Notes: generated from the sequence alone by a model not told the origin. A stretch of 64,000 nucleotides of DNA from Crystallibacter degradans (GCF_012952295.1 NZ_JABBCH010000003.1:124001-188000); one strand, 5' to 3'; shown: positions 35,819-44,542, counted from the first letter of the stretch. Program-made: numbers and translations.

Positions 35819-35890
35819 AGCCCCCCACCGGAATCGATCCGGTGACCTCGTTCTTACCAAGAACGCGCTCTACCACTGAGCTAGGGGGGC
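35819..35890 (-). tRNA. tRNA-Thr (anticodon GGT)
   Basis: 72 bases. Acceptor GCCCCCC pairs with GGGGGGC; anticodon stem CGTTC/GAACG with loop TTGGTAA gives GGT; T arm GGATCGATTCC. No CCA encoded. It is upstream of tRNA-Met on the same strand with 58 bases between. Confidence 0.94.
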
Positions 35891-36017
35891 AACGGAGAAA
35901 AACTTTACCAGCAGTTTAGCCCCGTGTGAAATCGGAACCGGCGGTTGTGGCCAGCCCCACAATTCCGGCCGCTAATACCGGCGCTGTTTCGCCTCATCAA
36001 GGGCCCCAAAACGGCGG

Positions 36018-36416
36018 CTAATCGTCTCCGCCGTCGTCCTCCCAGCCATCGTCGACGTCGTCATCCCAATCGTCATCGTCAACAACAACCGGCGGCGCAG
36101 GCGCGACCTGTTCCGGCACCGGGGCCGGGGCCGGCTGTGGCTTGGGGGCGGAGTCTTGCGCCGGCTTGGCCGGCTCATCCTTGCCCTTGGGCTCCTGAGG
36201 TTCCTTCTCGGGCGAAGGTTTCGCCGGCGCTTCGGGCTTGGGATCTGCACTGGCATCGGGATCGGCAGCAGGGGTCGGTTCCGGCGGCGACGACGCCTGC
36301 TGCAGGTGCGAGACGTCGATGGTGGAATCCTCCGGCTGTGCCACGGCTACGTTCCACAACATCACGCTCGCTGCGCCGACCAGCAGCAAGGCCAGTATGG
36401 ACGAGAAGATCTTCAC
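36018..36416 (-). CDS. Membrane-anchored or secreted protein with Pro-rich stalk and Asp-rich tail
   Basis: 132 residues. The GTG start overlaps the preceding phosphotransferase stop (GTGA). A hydrophobic N-terminus MKIFSSILALLLVGAASVM acts as signal peptide or anchor, ending near AVAQPEDS. Residues about 45-110 are Pro/Ala/Glu/Lys/Asp low-complexity, and the C-terminus is strikingly acidic (VVVDDDDWDDDVDDGWEDD, then GGDD). No fold is predicted from this. Last gene of the seven-gene glycosyltransferase/ABC cluster; it may be an extracytoplasmic accessory, for example a cation- or polymer-binding tail (speculation). Confidence 0.72.
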   Translation of the reverse strand: MKIFSSILALLLVGAASVMLWNVAVAQPEDSTIDVSHLQQASSPPEPTPAADPDASADPKPEAPAKPSPEKEPQEPKGKDEPAKPAQDSAPKPQPAPAPVPEQVAPAPPVVVDDDDWDDDVDDGWEDDGGDD

Positions 36417-37474
36417 GAGATTCCCTTTCTTACCTGGGGCGCCAGCAACCGGTCCAACCATGACTGGGCAAGATGCTGCCATTGCGGACGGAAGGCGTAG
36501 ACGCAGACCAGCCGCAGCTCGGTGGCCACGGTGTAGAGATGCAGCCGGCGGGCCGTCACCGACAGGTCTGCAGCGGCTGCGTCCACCGCTGCTTCAGCCG
36601 TCTTGCGGGCCAGCGTGGTGACCGTCCCCTGGTCTGCCCGCAACCGCAGGTGGACGGCCAGGTTCGCCAGATCCAGTGCAGGCTCGGCCAGCGCGGCGGT
36701 ATCGAAATCCAGCAGTCCAAGCGTTCCAGCGTCTGCACAGCAGAGCAGCTGTTTATCGTGGAGGTCCCGGTGCGCAAGGCCAGCTTCCCCACGGCCGCTC
36801 CCCTCCGCCAGGGCTCCACACACCTCATCGGCGAGGCTTCGGACAGCAGCCGGATCGGCTTCCAGCGCTTGGAAGTCCAGCAGATGGGCCACCCACTTGC
36901 GCACCGTGTCCGCTTCCGCCGTTCCGTCATGCAGCGGTAGCTCCTGCGCCCCGGCACCGTCCCGTACCAACGACGGCCACCGCTCTGCCCAAAGCTGCCA
37001 GGCCCGGTCCCAGGTGCCCGAGGCATCCGCGCCCCCGAGTTCATGCAGACTAGTGCCGGCCAGCGCAGTGGAGACCACCCGGTCCGGTCCGCTGCGCATG
37101 ACCTCTGGCACCGCGAAGCCTGCGCGGGCACCTGCTTTGTGCATCAGCGCGGACTGCCCGGCAACCGTGGCGGCCTTACCGGGCGCCAGCAGCTTGGTGT
37201 AGCAGGCTCCGTCCTCGGACCGCAGCACAGCGCGGCGCTTATAGCGGTGGACCAGTAACTTCCCGCCGGCCTCCCCCAGTCCAGGCAGCGCGGGGTCCGT
37301 TCTGAAACGGGCAACGGTGGCTTTCCCGCCGTCGTCGATCGTGCCCGCCCGAAGGCGGCCGTATTCATCCACGGCCTCGAAGGTGAGCCGGCGTCCGGGC
37401 TTGGGCCACGCGCGGCGGATCGACACGGGTGCGCCGGCCTGATCACAAACTGTTGAAGGAACGACGGCGGTCAT
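36413..37474 (-). CDS. Aminoglycoside-phosphotransferase-like small-molecule kinase (second of the cluster)
   Basis: 353 residues. Kinase-like fold: a Lys/Arg-rich N-terminal lobe with VHRYKRRAVLR near residue 75, catalytic loop AHRDLHDKQLLCC near residue 237 and metal-binding LGLLDFDTAALAEPALDLANL near 255. In the usual APH loop (HxDxxxxN) the last Asn is Gln here, HRDLHDKQ. The fold is cytoplasmic, phosphorylating a hydroxyl of a small molecule or sugar. It overlaps the neighbouring kinase and the downstream acidic-tail gene by 4 bases each. The substrate is unknown; no resistance role is implied. Confidence 0.82.
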   Translation of the reverse strand: MTAVVPSTVCDQAGAPVSIRRAWPKPGRRLTFEAVDEYGRLRAGTIDDGGKATVARFRTDPALPGLGEAGGKLLVHRYKRRAVLRSEDGACYTKLLAPGKAATVAGQSALMHKAGARAGFAVPEVMRSGPDRVVSTALAGTSLHELGGADASGTWDRAWQLWAERWPSLVRDGAGAQELPLHDGTAEADTVRKWVAHLLDFQALEADPAAVRSLADEVCGALAEGSGRGEAGLAHRDLHDKQLLCCADAGTLGLLDFDTAALAEPALDLANLAVHLRLRADQGTVTTLARKTAEAAVDAAAADLSVTARRLHLYTVATELRLVCVYAFRPQWQHLAQSWLDRLLAPQVRKGIS

Positions 37475-38790
37475 GCCAGCATCCCCTCAATCTGTGCCAG
37501 CCGGTCGAGAATGCGTTGCCGCCAGTCCGGCTCGCAGGAACGGAACGGCTCCAGAATCCTCGAGAACAGGTGGCAGGCTGTCCAGACGTTCAATTCGTCG
37601 GCGTCCAGCCCGACGCCGGACATTCCGCCATGGCCTTCCTGGTATCCCTTGAGCAGGGCAGCCGTCAGGGTTCCCGTGCCGGTGTCCAGCAGTTCGACCG
37701 CGGCGAAGCAGCCCAGATCCGACACCACTGCACCGTAGCCAAACCGGTCCAGGTCGATAATGCGCAGGCCTTCGCTGCCGACCAGGATCTGGTCGGCGGA
37801 GAAATCGCCGTGCACAAAACCGGCCCGGCCCGGCCGGCGCAGCCGCACGGTCAAAAGGTCGGCGGCATGATGCAGACGCTCGCCAGCTGCTGGCACCAGC
37901 TGGCCGGTATTGGCAGCCAGTTTCTGCAGGCCCGGCATTGCAATGTGGCCGGGCGCGGGAACCTTCGCATCGGTGCCGGTTCCGCCTTGACCCGCTGTCG
38001 GTGGCTGGGCGGCGTCAGGGCCGGCCCACGGCGGCTGGGCGTGGAGGAAGGCCAGGGTCCTGCCCGCCTCGGCGGCGAGCGCCAACGCATCCGGGCCGCC
38101 CCGCTCAGGTGCGCCCTGCTCAGGTATCACCGGCTCAGGTGTCCCCTGCTCCTGCTCCTGCTCCTGCCGGTGCAGGAGCTGCAGGTCGGTTTCGCCGAAC
38201 CAGGGGTAGTACACGGTGTGCCGGTCCTCGGCGCCGTCCGGCCGGGCATCCGGGTTCTCCTCGGGAGATTGTTGTTCCAGGACCGGGACGCCGGCGTCCT
38301 GCAGCCGTGCCAGCATCTCTGCGTGAACCCGCGCCCGTCCGGCCGTGACCTTGGCGACCCTGCGCTGGTCGCCTTGCCCGAACGCTGCGACCAGACGTCG
38401 GTGGGGGTTGTAGTTCAGCACGTCGATTCCACCGGCACGGCCGGACAGCAGCCCGGTCCGGGCGAGGACGCGGTGCAGTTTGGCGTCCAACGCCAGCGGC
38501 CCGGAAACCACCAGATGTCCGGGGGCTTCGGGGAGCTCCACGGATTCAAGCTGCACCCCTTGCCGCTCGGCGCGTTTGAAGGTCTTGGCCAGCTTGGAGT
38601 CCTGACTGCGTGAGTATCCGGCAATCCAGGCCAGCCCATCACTTCCGGAAAGCCGTGCCACCACGGACACACCGGGCTTATAACGCAGATGCCCCGCGGC
38701 TACCGGGCGGCCGAACAGACTGCTCAGCCGCTCCGGGTCCATCACGGCGTCCAGCGCCGGAAGCGCAGGATCAACAACGGAACCGCCCAT
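37471..38790 (-). CDS. Aminoglycoside-phosphotransferase-like small-molecule kinase (first of the cluster)
   Basis: 439 residues. N-terminal lobe with YKPGVSVVARLSG near residue 38 and a central Gln/Glu/Pro-rich insertion (about 205-240) before the helical lobe. Catalytic loop FVHGDFSADQILVGSEGLRI, near residue 325, followed by the metal-binding IDLDRFGYGAVVSDLGCF. As in its neighbour, the canonical Asn of HxDxxxxN is replaced by Gln (HGDFSADQ). The start directly abuts the ABC transporter stop (TAG ATG). Cytoplasmic kinase of unknown substrate, likely acting on a glycan or lipid-linked intermediate made by the adjacent glycosyltransferases. Confidence 0.83.
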   Translation of the reverse strand: MGGSVVDPALPALDAVMDPERLSSLFGRPVAAGHLRYKPGVSVVARLSGSDGLAWIAGYSRSQDSKLAKTFKRAERQGVQLESVELPEAPGHLVVSGPLALDAKLHRVLARTGLLSGRAGGIDVLNYNPHRRLVAAFGQGDQRRVAKVTAGRARVHAEMLARLQDAGVPVLEQQSPEENPDARPDGAEDRHTVYYPWFGETDLQLLHRQEQEQEQGTPEPVIPEQGAPERGGPDALALAAEAGRTLAFLHAQPPWAGPDAAQPPTAGQGGTGTDAKVPAPGHIAMPGLQKLAANTGQLVPAAGERLHHAADLLTVRLRRPGRAGFVHGDFSADQILVGSEGLRIIDLDRFGYGAVVSDLGCFAAVELLDTGTGTLTAALLKGYQEGHGGMSGVGLDADELNVWTACHLFSRILEPFRSCEPDWRQRILDRLAQIEGMLA

Positions 38791-40644
38791 CTAGACCACC
38801 TCCGTCACCTGGCCGCCGGCGGGATGGCCGACGTCGACGCGTGCCTCGCTGGCATTGGCCGCCTGCTGCTGTTCCACCCAGGCTTTGAAGGTGCCGGAAG
38901 GATGACCGAGCAGGTCTGCGGGAGTGCCGTCCAGCACCACATTGCCGTCCTGGACCCAGAGAACACGGTCGGCGGCCAGTGCCGGTCCGGCGTCGTGCGT
39001 AATCGTCACAGTTGTACGTCCTTCGGTCAGGGTGCCCAGAGCTGCGAGCACTTCACTTGCTGCTTCCGGGTCCAGTCCCGTGGTGGCCTCGTCCAGCACC
39101 ACCACCGGTGCGTGCCGGAGCAAGGCACGGGCGATGGCGAGCCGCTGGCGTTGTCCGCCGGAGAGCGTGCTGCCGCGCTCCCCCACCACGGTGTCATAGC
39201 CGTCCGGCGAGGCCATAATGAAGCCGTGGGCCTGGGCACGCCGTGCGGCCTCCTCCACCTCCTCGTCCGTGGCCTCCATCCTGCCGTAGCGGATGTTGTC
39301 GCGGATGGTGCCGGTGAAGAGCACCGAGTCCTGCAGCAGCAGGCTCACCTGCGAGCGCAGCGAAGCCAGCGTCACCTGCCGCAGGTCGTGTCCATCGACG
39401 CTGACGCAACCGTGCACCGGATCCATCATGCGCACCAGCAGCGAAGCCAGCGTAGACTTCCCGGAACCGGATGGTCCAACCACGGCCACCTTCTGCCCGG
39501 CCGGAATGTGCAGGTTCACGTGGTGCAGCACGGGACGTCCGTCACCATAGGCTGCGCGCACACTCTGCAGGTGGATCTCGCCCCGGACGCCGGACAGCTC
39601 CACCGCGTCCGGCGCGTCCTGGATGTCCACGCGTTCGTCCAGCAGGTCGGCGACGCGTTCGCCTGAAGCCGTGGCACGGGCGATGCGTCCGGTGTACTTG
39701 GCCAGGTCCCGCAGCGGCTTCATGGCGGTCTTCAGGTAGGTCAGGAAGATGACCAGATCCCCGGGTGTCATCGCTGCTTCGGCCACCCGCATGCCGCCGC
39801 CGAAGAGTACTGCCGCCGTCGCGACCCCGACAATCACATCCGTGCGGCGTTCCAGCCCGGCGGCCAGCCGGCGTGCCTGCACCCCCTCGGTCAGGGCCTG
39901 CTTGTTGCTGTTGGAGAACTTGCCGGCGAGGATCCGTTCCAGGCCGTAGGCCTGCACCACGCGGATAGCCCCGAGGCTCTCCTGCGCGGTGTTGGCCAGC
40001 GCGCCTTCGCCCTTGCGGGTCTTCCGGGAAGCAGCGGTGATTTTGCCGGTGCTGCCGCGGGAGATGAGCAGGAAGGCGGCCGCCGCGAGGACCACCACGA
40101 GGGCCAGCAGCGGATCCAGCCAGAACATGACGCCGGCCATCACAACCAGGGTGATGACGTTGGCCACCAGCGGCAGCCCGGCGGTGACCGCCACTTCCTG
40201 GAGCCGGCCGATATCGCCCACCAGCCGCTGCACGGTATCGCCGGTCCGCGCCGAGGAGTGGTACCGGTCGGACAGGGCCTGGACATGGGAGAAGACGCGC
40301 ACGCGCAGCGCCGCGGCGACCCGCGAGCCCGCGAGCGCAAAGGCGACGGTGGCCAGATAGTTCGCCAGCGCGCGGAAGCCCACAATGCAGATCGTGGCCA
40401 GGGCACAGGAAAGCAGCAGCGCCGGAGTTGCCGCGGGCCCGCTGCCGGCAAGATCCGCACCGAGGCTGCGCGTGACCGCGTCCACCACAAACTTGACCGG
40501 CCACGGCTCGAGCACCCTGAACACCACCTCGAACAGCAGGGCAGTGATGCCGCCGCCCATCAGGAGCTTGTGCCGGCCCAGGTGCGGCCTGATAATTCCG
40601 AGGGTGCGGCGCAGGGCCGCCGGGTTGGCTTGTTTCCGGCTCAT
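38791..40644 (-). CDS. ABC exporter, fused membrane and ATPase domains
   Basis: 617 residues. N-terminal six-helix exporter domain (about 20-325), then an ATPase domain with Walker A VAVVGPSGSGKSTLASLL near residue 385, signature TLSGGQRQRLAIARALL near 495 and Walker B APVVVLDEATTGLDPEAA just after. Type IV exporter half-transporter that would work as a homodimer, like lipid or glycolipid flippases of the MsbA type. Coupled by ATGA overlap to the glycosyltransferase gene upstream, and abutting the kinase gene downstream, so it likely moves the cluster product outward. Confidence 0.9.
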   Translation of the reverse strand: MSRKQANPAALRRTLGIIRPHLGRHKLLMGGGITALLFEVVFRVLEPWPVKFVVDAVTRSLGADLAGSGPAATPALLLSCALATICIVGFRALANYLATVAFALAGSRVAAALRVRVFSHVQALSDRYHSSARTGDTVQRLVGDIGRLQEVAVTAGLPLVANVITLVVMAGVMFWLDPLLALVVVLAAAAFLLISRGSTGKITAASRKTRKGEGALANTAQESLGAIRVVQAYGLERILAGKFSNSNKQALTEGVQARRLAAGLERRTDVIVGVATAAVLFGGGMRVAEAAMTPGDLVIFLTYLKTAMKPLRDLAKYTGRIARATASGERVADLLDERVDIQDAPDAVELSGVRGEIHLQSVRAAYGDGRPVLHHVNLHIPAGQKVAVVGPSGSGKSTLASLLVRMMDPVHGCVSVDGHDLRQVTLASLRSQVSLLLQDSVLFTGTIRDNIRYGRMEATDEEVEEAARRAQAHGFIMASPDGYDTVVGERGSTLSGGQRQRLAIARALLRHAPVVVLDEATTGLDPEAASEVLAALGTLTEGRTTVTITHDAGPALAADRVLWVQDGNVVLDGTPADLLGHPSGTFKAWVEQQQAANASEARVDVGHPAGGQVTEVV

Positions 40645-41801
40645 ACCGTCAGCTCCTGGTTTCCGGCAGGCAGGCGGATTCCGGCCAGGCTGCGCGCCAG
40701 CACCTGGTGCCAGCTGTGCCGGGCGACCGCCTGCTCCCGGGCCGCCAGCGCCATGGTCTGGCGCCGTTCGGGCTGGGCTACCAAGCGGTCAATCGCGGCA
40801 GCCAGCGCGGCCGGATCCGATGGTTCCACCAGCAGCCCGGTTCCGCCGTCGTCGATAATTTCCGGAATCTGGCCCACGTTCGAGGCCACCACCGGCAGCC
40901 CAGCAGCGAGGTACTCATAAATCTTCAGCGGCGAGAAGTACTGGTCCGCGTCCGAGTCCATCGCCGGGTAGGGTGCGGCGGCGAGCGAGCAGTCTGCCAG
41001 CACCGCGGGAATCCGTTCGGGTACCACGGCACCGGTAAAGTCCACCGCCACGCCCAGTTCCCCGGCACGCCGCTGGAGGCCAGCCGCCAGCGGGCCATCG
41101 CCGACGATGCGCAGTTGCCACACCTGCGAGGCCAGCGCGGCGGCTTCCAGCAGCACCTCCACCCCGTGCCACGGTTTGAGCGTGCCGACAAAGGCCACTA
41201 CCGGCACGGCCTCGGAGTCGGAGCAAGCAGGCAGGATCCGGTCCGTGTTCACACCGTTAGGTACGACGGCGATGCCTCCATGGTGGGCAGCGTCAGTTTT
41301 GCTTTCCACCCACCGGACGACCGGTGCGGAGACGCATACGGTGCGGTCCGCCGCGGCCACCTGGGCGCGCAGTGCCGCGGTGGCGGTAGCTTCGTCATGC
41401 AGGTAGCGGTGGGTGCGCTGCTCGTCGATCAGCGGGGCGTTGACCTCGAGGATGCCGGGAATGGCCAGTGCGGCGGTGGCTTGGGCCAGTCCGGTGCCGA
41501 AGAGGCTGTAGCGCTCGTAGACGAGGTCGGCGCCGTCGTCGATAATTTTCCGGGCCAGCTCCGCGGCCGCCGCGGCCTGAGCAACTTCACGCTCTGGTCC
41601 CTGGCTCTTGGGTACCTTCAGCCAGGTCACCGGGAGGTCGGCCAGGTCCGCGGGAATGTCGTCGCCGGTGCGCGTGCAGTACACACGTACCTCGGCGCCG
41701 CGTGCCCGCCAGGCGCGGATAATCTCCTGGACGTGGACCGAAGCTCCCTTGGTGCCGAAAACCGGAATTCCCGGGTCAGCGCACAGATATGCCACTCGCA
41801 T
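40641..41801 (-). CDS. GT4-like glycosyltransferase
   Basis: 386 residues, GT-B fold. N-terminal Rossmann start MRVAYLCADPGIPVFGTKGA and SVHVQEIIRAWRARGAEV; C-terminal donor-binding half with VVAFVGTLKPWHGVEVLLEA near residue 200 and KIYEYLAAGLPVVASNVGQIPEII near 290 containing the EX7E-type region. Transfers an activated sugar to an unknown acceptor in the cytoplasm. It overlaps the previous gene by one base (TAATG) and the ABC gene by four. Confidence 0.88.
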   Translation of the reverse strand: MRVAYLCADPGIPVFGTKGASVHVQEIIRAWRARGAEVRVYCTRTGDDIPADLADLPVTWLKVPKSQGPEREVAQAAAAAELARKIIDDGADLVYERYSLFGTGLAQATAALAIPGILEVNAPLIDEQRTHRYLHDEATATAALRAQVAAADRTVCVSAPVVRWVESKTDAAHHGGIAVVPNGVNTDRILPACSDSEAVPVVAFVGTLKPWHGVEVLLEAAALASQVWQLRIVGDGPLAAGLQRRAGELGVAVDFTGAVVPERIPAVLADCSLAAAPYPAMDSDADQYFSPLKIYEYLAAGLPVVASNVGQIPEIIDDGGTGLLVEPSDPAALAAAIDRLVAQPERRQTMALAAREQAVARHSWHQVLARSLAGIRLPAGNQELTV

Positions 41802-43075
41802 TACGCCGCCTCCACGCTTTCCGCGGCAGGAACGGTGGGCACCGGGGCCTCCACGAGCTGCCGCAGCCGCCGTGCCTGCTTGGTGGAGTCGAAATTCGCT
41901 TCGATGGACTGCCGCGCGGCTGCGGAGATGCCCTCCCGGTCAAAGTCCGGCCGGGCCGCCTCCTCAAGTGCGGCGGTCAGGTCCGCCACCACACCGTTGC
42001 GGATCAGGATGCCGGTCCGCGCCGCACCGCCGTGGGCCGGATGAATGACCTCCGGGATGCCGGTGACATCGCTGGCGATGGAGGGCACGCCCATGGCCAT
42101 GGCTTCCAGCAGGACGGTGGGCAGCCCGTCGGCATTGCCGTCTTCTCCGATCACGCAGGGCGCGGCAAAGACATCTGCCCAGCGCAGCAGGTCGGCGACT
42201 TCCCGCTGGGTCCGCGGGCCCAGCAGGCGCACCGTGCCGTCCAGACCGAGTGAGGTGATTTGTTCGGCCAGCTCGGTTTCGAGCATGCCGCCGCCGGCAA
42301 TCCGGACATCAAGCCGCAGGCCGCGGCTGCGCAGTTCGGCCGCCGCTTCAATCAGCAGGTCAAAGCCCTTCTTCTCCACGAGGCGTCCGACGGCGGCAAC
42401 CCGGAGCGTCTGTCCGGGTACCTGCGGCGCGGTGTAGGGAAAGCGCTCGAGTTCCAGCCCGTTATAGACCAGGTGCAGGTTGGCCGTTTCCGCGGCGTAA
42501 GTGGAGCGCAGGTAGCGGTAGTTGTACTCGCTGATGGTGACAACGTGCGACGCGTTGGCCAGGGTCCGGGCCAAGCGGCCGCGGTCCACCTCCTGGTGGA
42601 AGATGTCCTTGGCATGGGCGGTGAAGGAATAGGTGATGCCGGACAATGCGGCCGCAATTTCCGCGGTGCGGGCTGCCAGCGAGCCAAAGTGGGCGTGCAG
42701 GTGCGTGATGCCGCGCTCAAGTGCCATGGTGGCCAGCTCGATACCCTGGTGCACTTCCGTAGGGTCGTAAGCGGCGAATTCCGGCAGCAGCTGCGCCCAC
42801 CGTCCGGCGAATTCCGGATTCAGCTCCTGGGCGCGGGCGACAATGGCCCAGCCTTCGCTGAGCTTGGCCGGCTTGGGCACATAGTTGACCGGGGCCTGTA
42901 CCCGGGCCAGTTCCGGGTGGAACCGCGGATCCGCCGGCGGCCGCAGCGAGAAGATCTCCAGCTCTTCGCCGGAGGCTTCCCGGGCCAGGATCTCCGTGAC
43001 AATGAAGGTCTCGGATAACCGCGGATAGACCTTGAGGACATAGCCGACTCTGGGCGTATTGGGCTTAGCCTGCAA
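41801..43075 (-). CDS. GT4-like glycosyltransferase (colanic-acid WcaL/AmsK-like)
   Basis: 424 residues. Starts with TTG (MQAKPNTPRVGYVLKVYP), supported by AAGGAG about 10 bases before it inside the end of the upstream gene. N-terminal RLSETFIVTEILARE and THLHAHFGSLAARTAEIA are typical of exopolysaccharide glycosyltransferases; C-terminal RVAAVGRLVEKKGFDLLIEAA near residue 230, VFAAPCVIGEDGNADGLPTV near 300 and LEAMAMGVPSIASDVTGIPE carry the donor site. Likely adds a sugar to a lipid-linked or exported glycan. Confidence 0.88.
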   Translation of the reverse strand: MQAKPNTPRVGYVLKVYPRLSETFIVTEILAREASGEELEIFSLRPPADPRFHPELARVQAPVNYVPKPAKLSEGWAIVARAQELNPEFAGRWAQLLPEFAAYDPTEVHQGIELATMALERGITHLHAHFGSLAARTAEIAAALSGITYSFTAHAKDIFHQEVDRGRLARTLANASHVVTISEYNYRYLRSTYAAETANLHLVYNGLELERFPYTAPQVPGQTLRVAAVGRLVEKKGFDLLIEAAAELRSRGLRLDVRIAGGGMLETELAEQITSLGLDGTVRLLGPRTQREVADLLRWADVFAAPCVIGEDGNADGLPTVLLEAMAMGVPSIASDVTGIPEVIHPAHGGAARTGILIRNGVVADLTAALEEAARPDFDREGISAAARQSIEANFDSTKQARRLRQLVEAPVPTVPAAESVEAA

Positions 43076-44297
43076 CTCGGTTCAACTCCTTCTGCCCCGC
43101 AGGGCTCACTGTGTCTTCGGCGCGGGCGGTTCCCAGCAGACCCGCGGCCAGGCGGGCCACCGAGGTGAGCCCGTCCAGCTCGATGCCGGTGCGGCCGGCA
43201 GCTGTTCCGGCAACGGTTTCGAACCAGTTCCCGAGGACTTTGCTGCTCAGCTGGGCCGGCTCGCAGACGTCCACGAGCCGGCGGCGGCTGAGCGAACGTG
43301 CGCGGATCAGCTGCTCCTGCCGGGGCCAGACCCGCGGCACCACGAGCGCAGGGGTATCCGTACTGAGGATTTCGCAGACCGAGTTATAGCCGCCCATGGT
43401 CACGATGGCCGCCGCGGCATTGATCTCGACGAGCGCGTCCGGGACACTGGCGATCACGTCGGTCCGCTTCCGGGCGGCCCGTTCGACCTGGCGCCTTTGG
43501 TCTGCTGCCATCTGCGGGCCGGTAATGACCAGATGGCGGTACCCCGCAGGAACCTTGGCCCGGGCCGCCGCCATGGTCAGATCGAACCCGTCGGAACCGC
43601 CGCCAACCATGGTCAGCAGGTACGGCTTGCGGGCTTGGGGTTTCCGCGAAGAGCAGGGCCGGCCGGCGGCCAGATAGCCCGTGAAGCGGACCTTATCGCT
43701 GAGTGCCGCGGGAATTTCGCCGGAGGCCACCGGATTATGCACGGCCGGGTCGCCGTAGACCCACAGCTCGTCGAAGGTGCGCCGCACGTGGCGCAGGTCC
43801 CCGAGCGCGGCCCATTCGCGGGCTGCAACGACAGGATCGTCAAGGACCTCGCGCAGGCCGAGGATGACCTTGCATCCGGGATTGGCCTCCCGCACCGCAG
43901 CCAGCGCGTCCACCAGTTCCCCGTCCACACCGAAGGCATGCCGGTCCACAATGACCAGGTGGGGCCGGAAGGCCGTCAGGGCGCCTTCGATGACGGCCGA
44001 GCGCAAACTGATGAGCCGGCTCATCCGCACATCCAGGTGGCGCGGAGCGTAGTTGCCCTCGCGCTTGCTGATGCCGGGAATGACCATCCAGTCCCAGCCT
44101 TCGGGCCGCCGGTAGCTGGTGGCGGTCCCCTCGCCGGTCACCAGCAGGCCCGAGACTTTCCGACCTGTGAGCGCCGGCAGCCGGGCCGCCAGCGCATGGG
44201 CGATGGCTAGGTTGCGCCGGGTATGTCCCAGACCCTGGGAATCATGCGAGTAGAGAACTATCCGTAACTCACCGCTGTCCTGCTGGTTGGTGTACAT
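43065..44297 (-). CDS. GT28/MurG-like predicted glycosyltransferase
   Basis: 410 residues. N-terminal RIVLYSHDSQGLGHTRRNLA followed by IAHALA resembles the COG4671-type MurG-like proteins (family name from memory). C-terminal part has YLLTMVGGGSDGFDLTMAAA near residue 218 and AAAAIVTMGGYNSVCEILST near 300, the GGYNS acceptor/donor loop of the MurG group. First gene of the cluster, with GGAGGA before the ATG and a 245-base upstream region holding a terminator and a palindrome. Its 3' end overlaps the next gene by 11 bases. Confidence 0.84.
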   Translation of the reverse strand: MYTNQQDSGELRIVLYSHDSQGLGHTRRNLAIAHALAARLPALTGRKVSGLLVTGEGTATSYRRPEGWDWMVIPGISKREGNYAPRHLDVRMSRLISLRSAVIEGALTAFRPHLVIVDRHAFGVDGELVDALAAVREANPGCKVILGLREVLDDPVVAAREWAALGDLRHVRRTFDELWVYGDPAVHNPVASGEIPAALSDKVRFTGYLAAGRPCSSRKPQARKPYLLTMVGGGSDGFDLTMAAARAKVPAGYRHLVITGPQMAADQRRQVERAARKRTDVIASVPDALVEINAAAAIVTMGGYNSVCEILSTDTPALVVPRVWPRQEQLIRARSLSRRRLVDVCEPAQLSSKVLGNWFETVAGTAAGRTGIELDGLTSVARLAAGLLGTARAEDTVSPAGQKELNRVAG

Positions 44298-44376
44298 CGG
44301 TCCTCCATAGGCTTCAAACTCTTCGTGCGTCTTTGTTCACTTTGGCGCAGGATGATGAATCGTTTATGAAACCTTT

Positions 44377-44392
44377 ATGAGAGAGTTCTCAT
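44377..44392. promoter_or_regulatory. Palindrome upstream of the glycosyltransferase cluster
   Basis: ATGAGA-GAGT-TCTCAT, a 6-bp inverted repeat about 80 bases before the first gene, in an AT-richer stretch; candidate operator for the cluster. Confidence 0.4.
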
Positions 44393-44453
44393 GCTTGGCG
44401 TAGCGCGCGTCACATCAACGCGTGAACGGCTTGGCACTTGCCCCGGGGCACGC

Positions 44454-44485
44454 AAAAAGGCACCCGTCTGAACGGGTGCCTTTTT
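44454..44485. terminator. Strong bidirectional terminator after the DEAD-box gene
   Basis: AAAAAGGCACCCGT (44454-44467) pairs perfectly with ACGGGTGCCTTTTT (44472-44485), a classic hairpin with U tracts on both strands. Confidence 0.9.
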
Positions 44486-44542
44486 GAAGGAAGTTACTTC
44501 AGCCGCCGGTTACCAGCAGGAACTGCAGGGTCCGGCCGCGGT

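Noticed and set aside
36413-38790. Antibiotic resistance role for the two APH-like kinases
   Set aside because: They are embedded in a biosynthesis/export operon, have altered catalytic loops and no close match to known resistance enzymes is evident.
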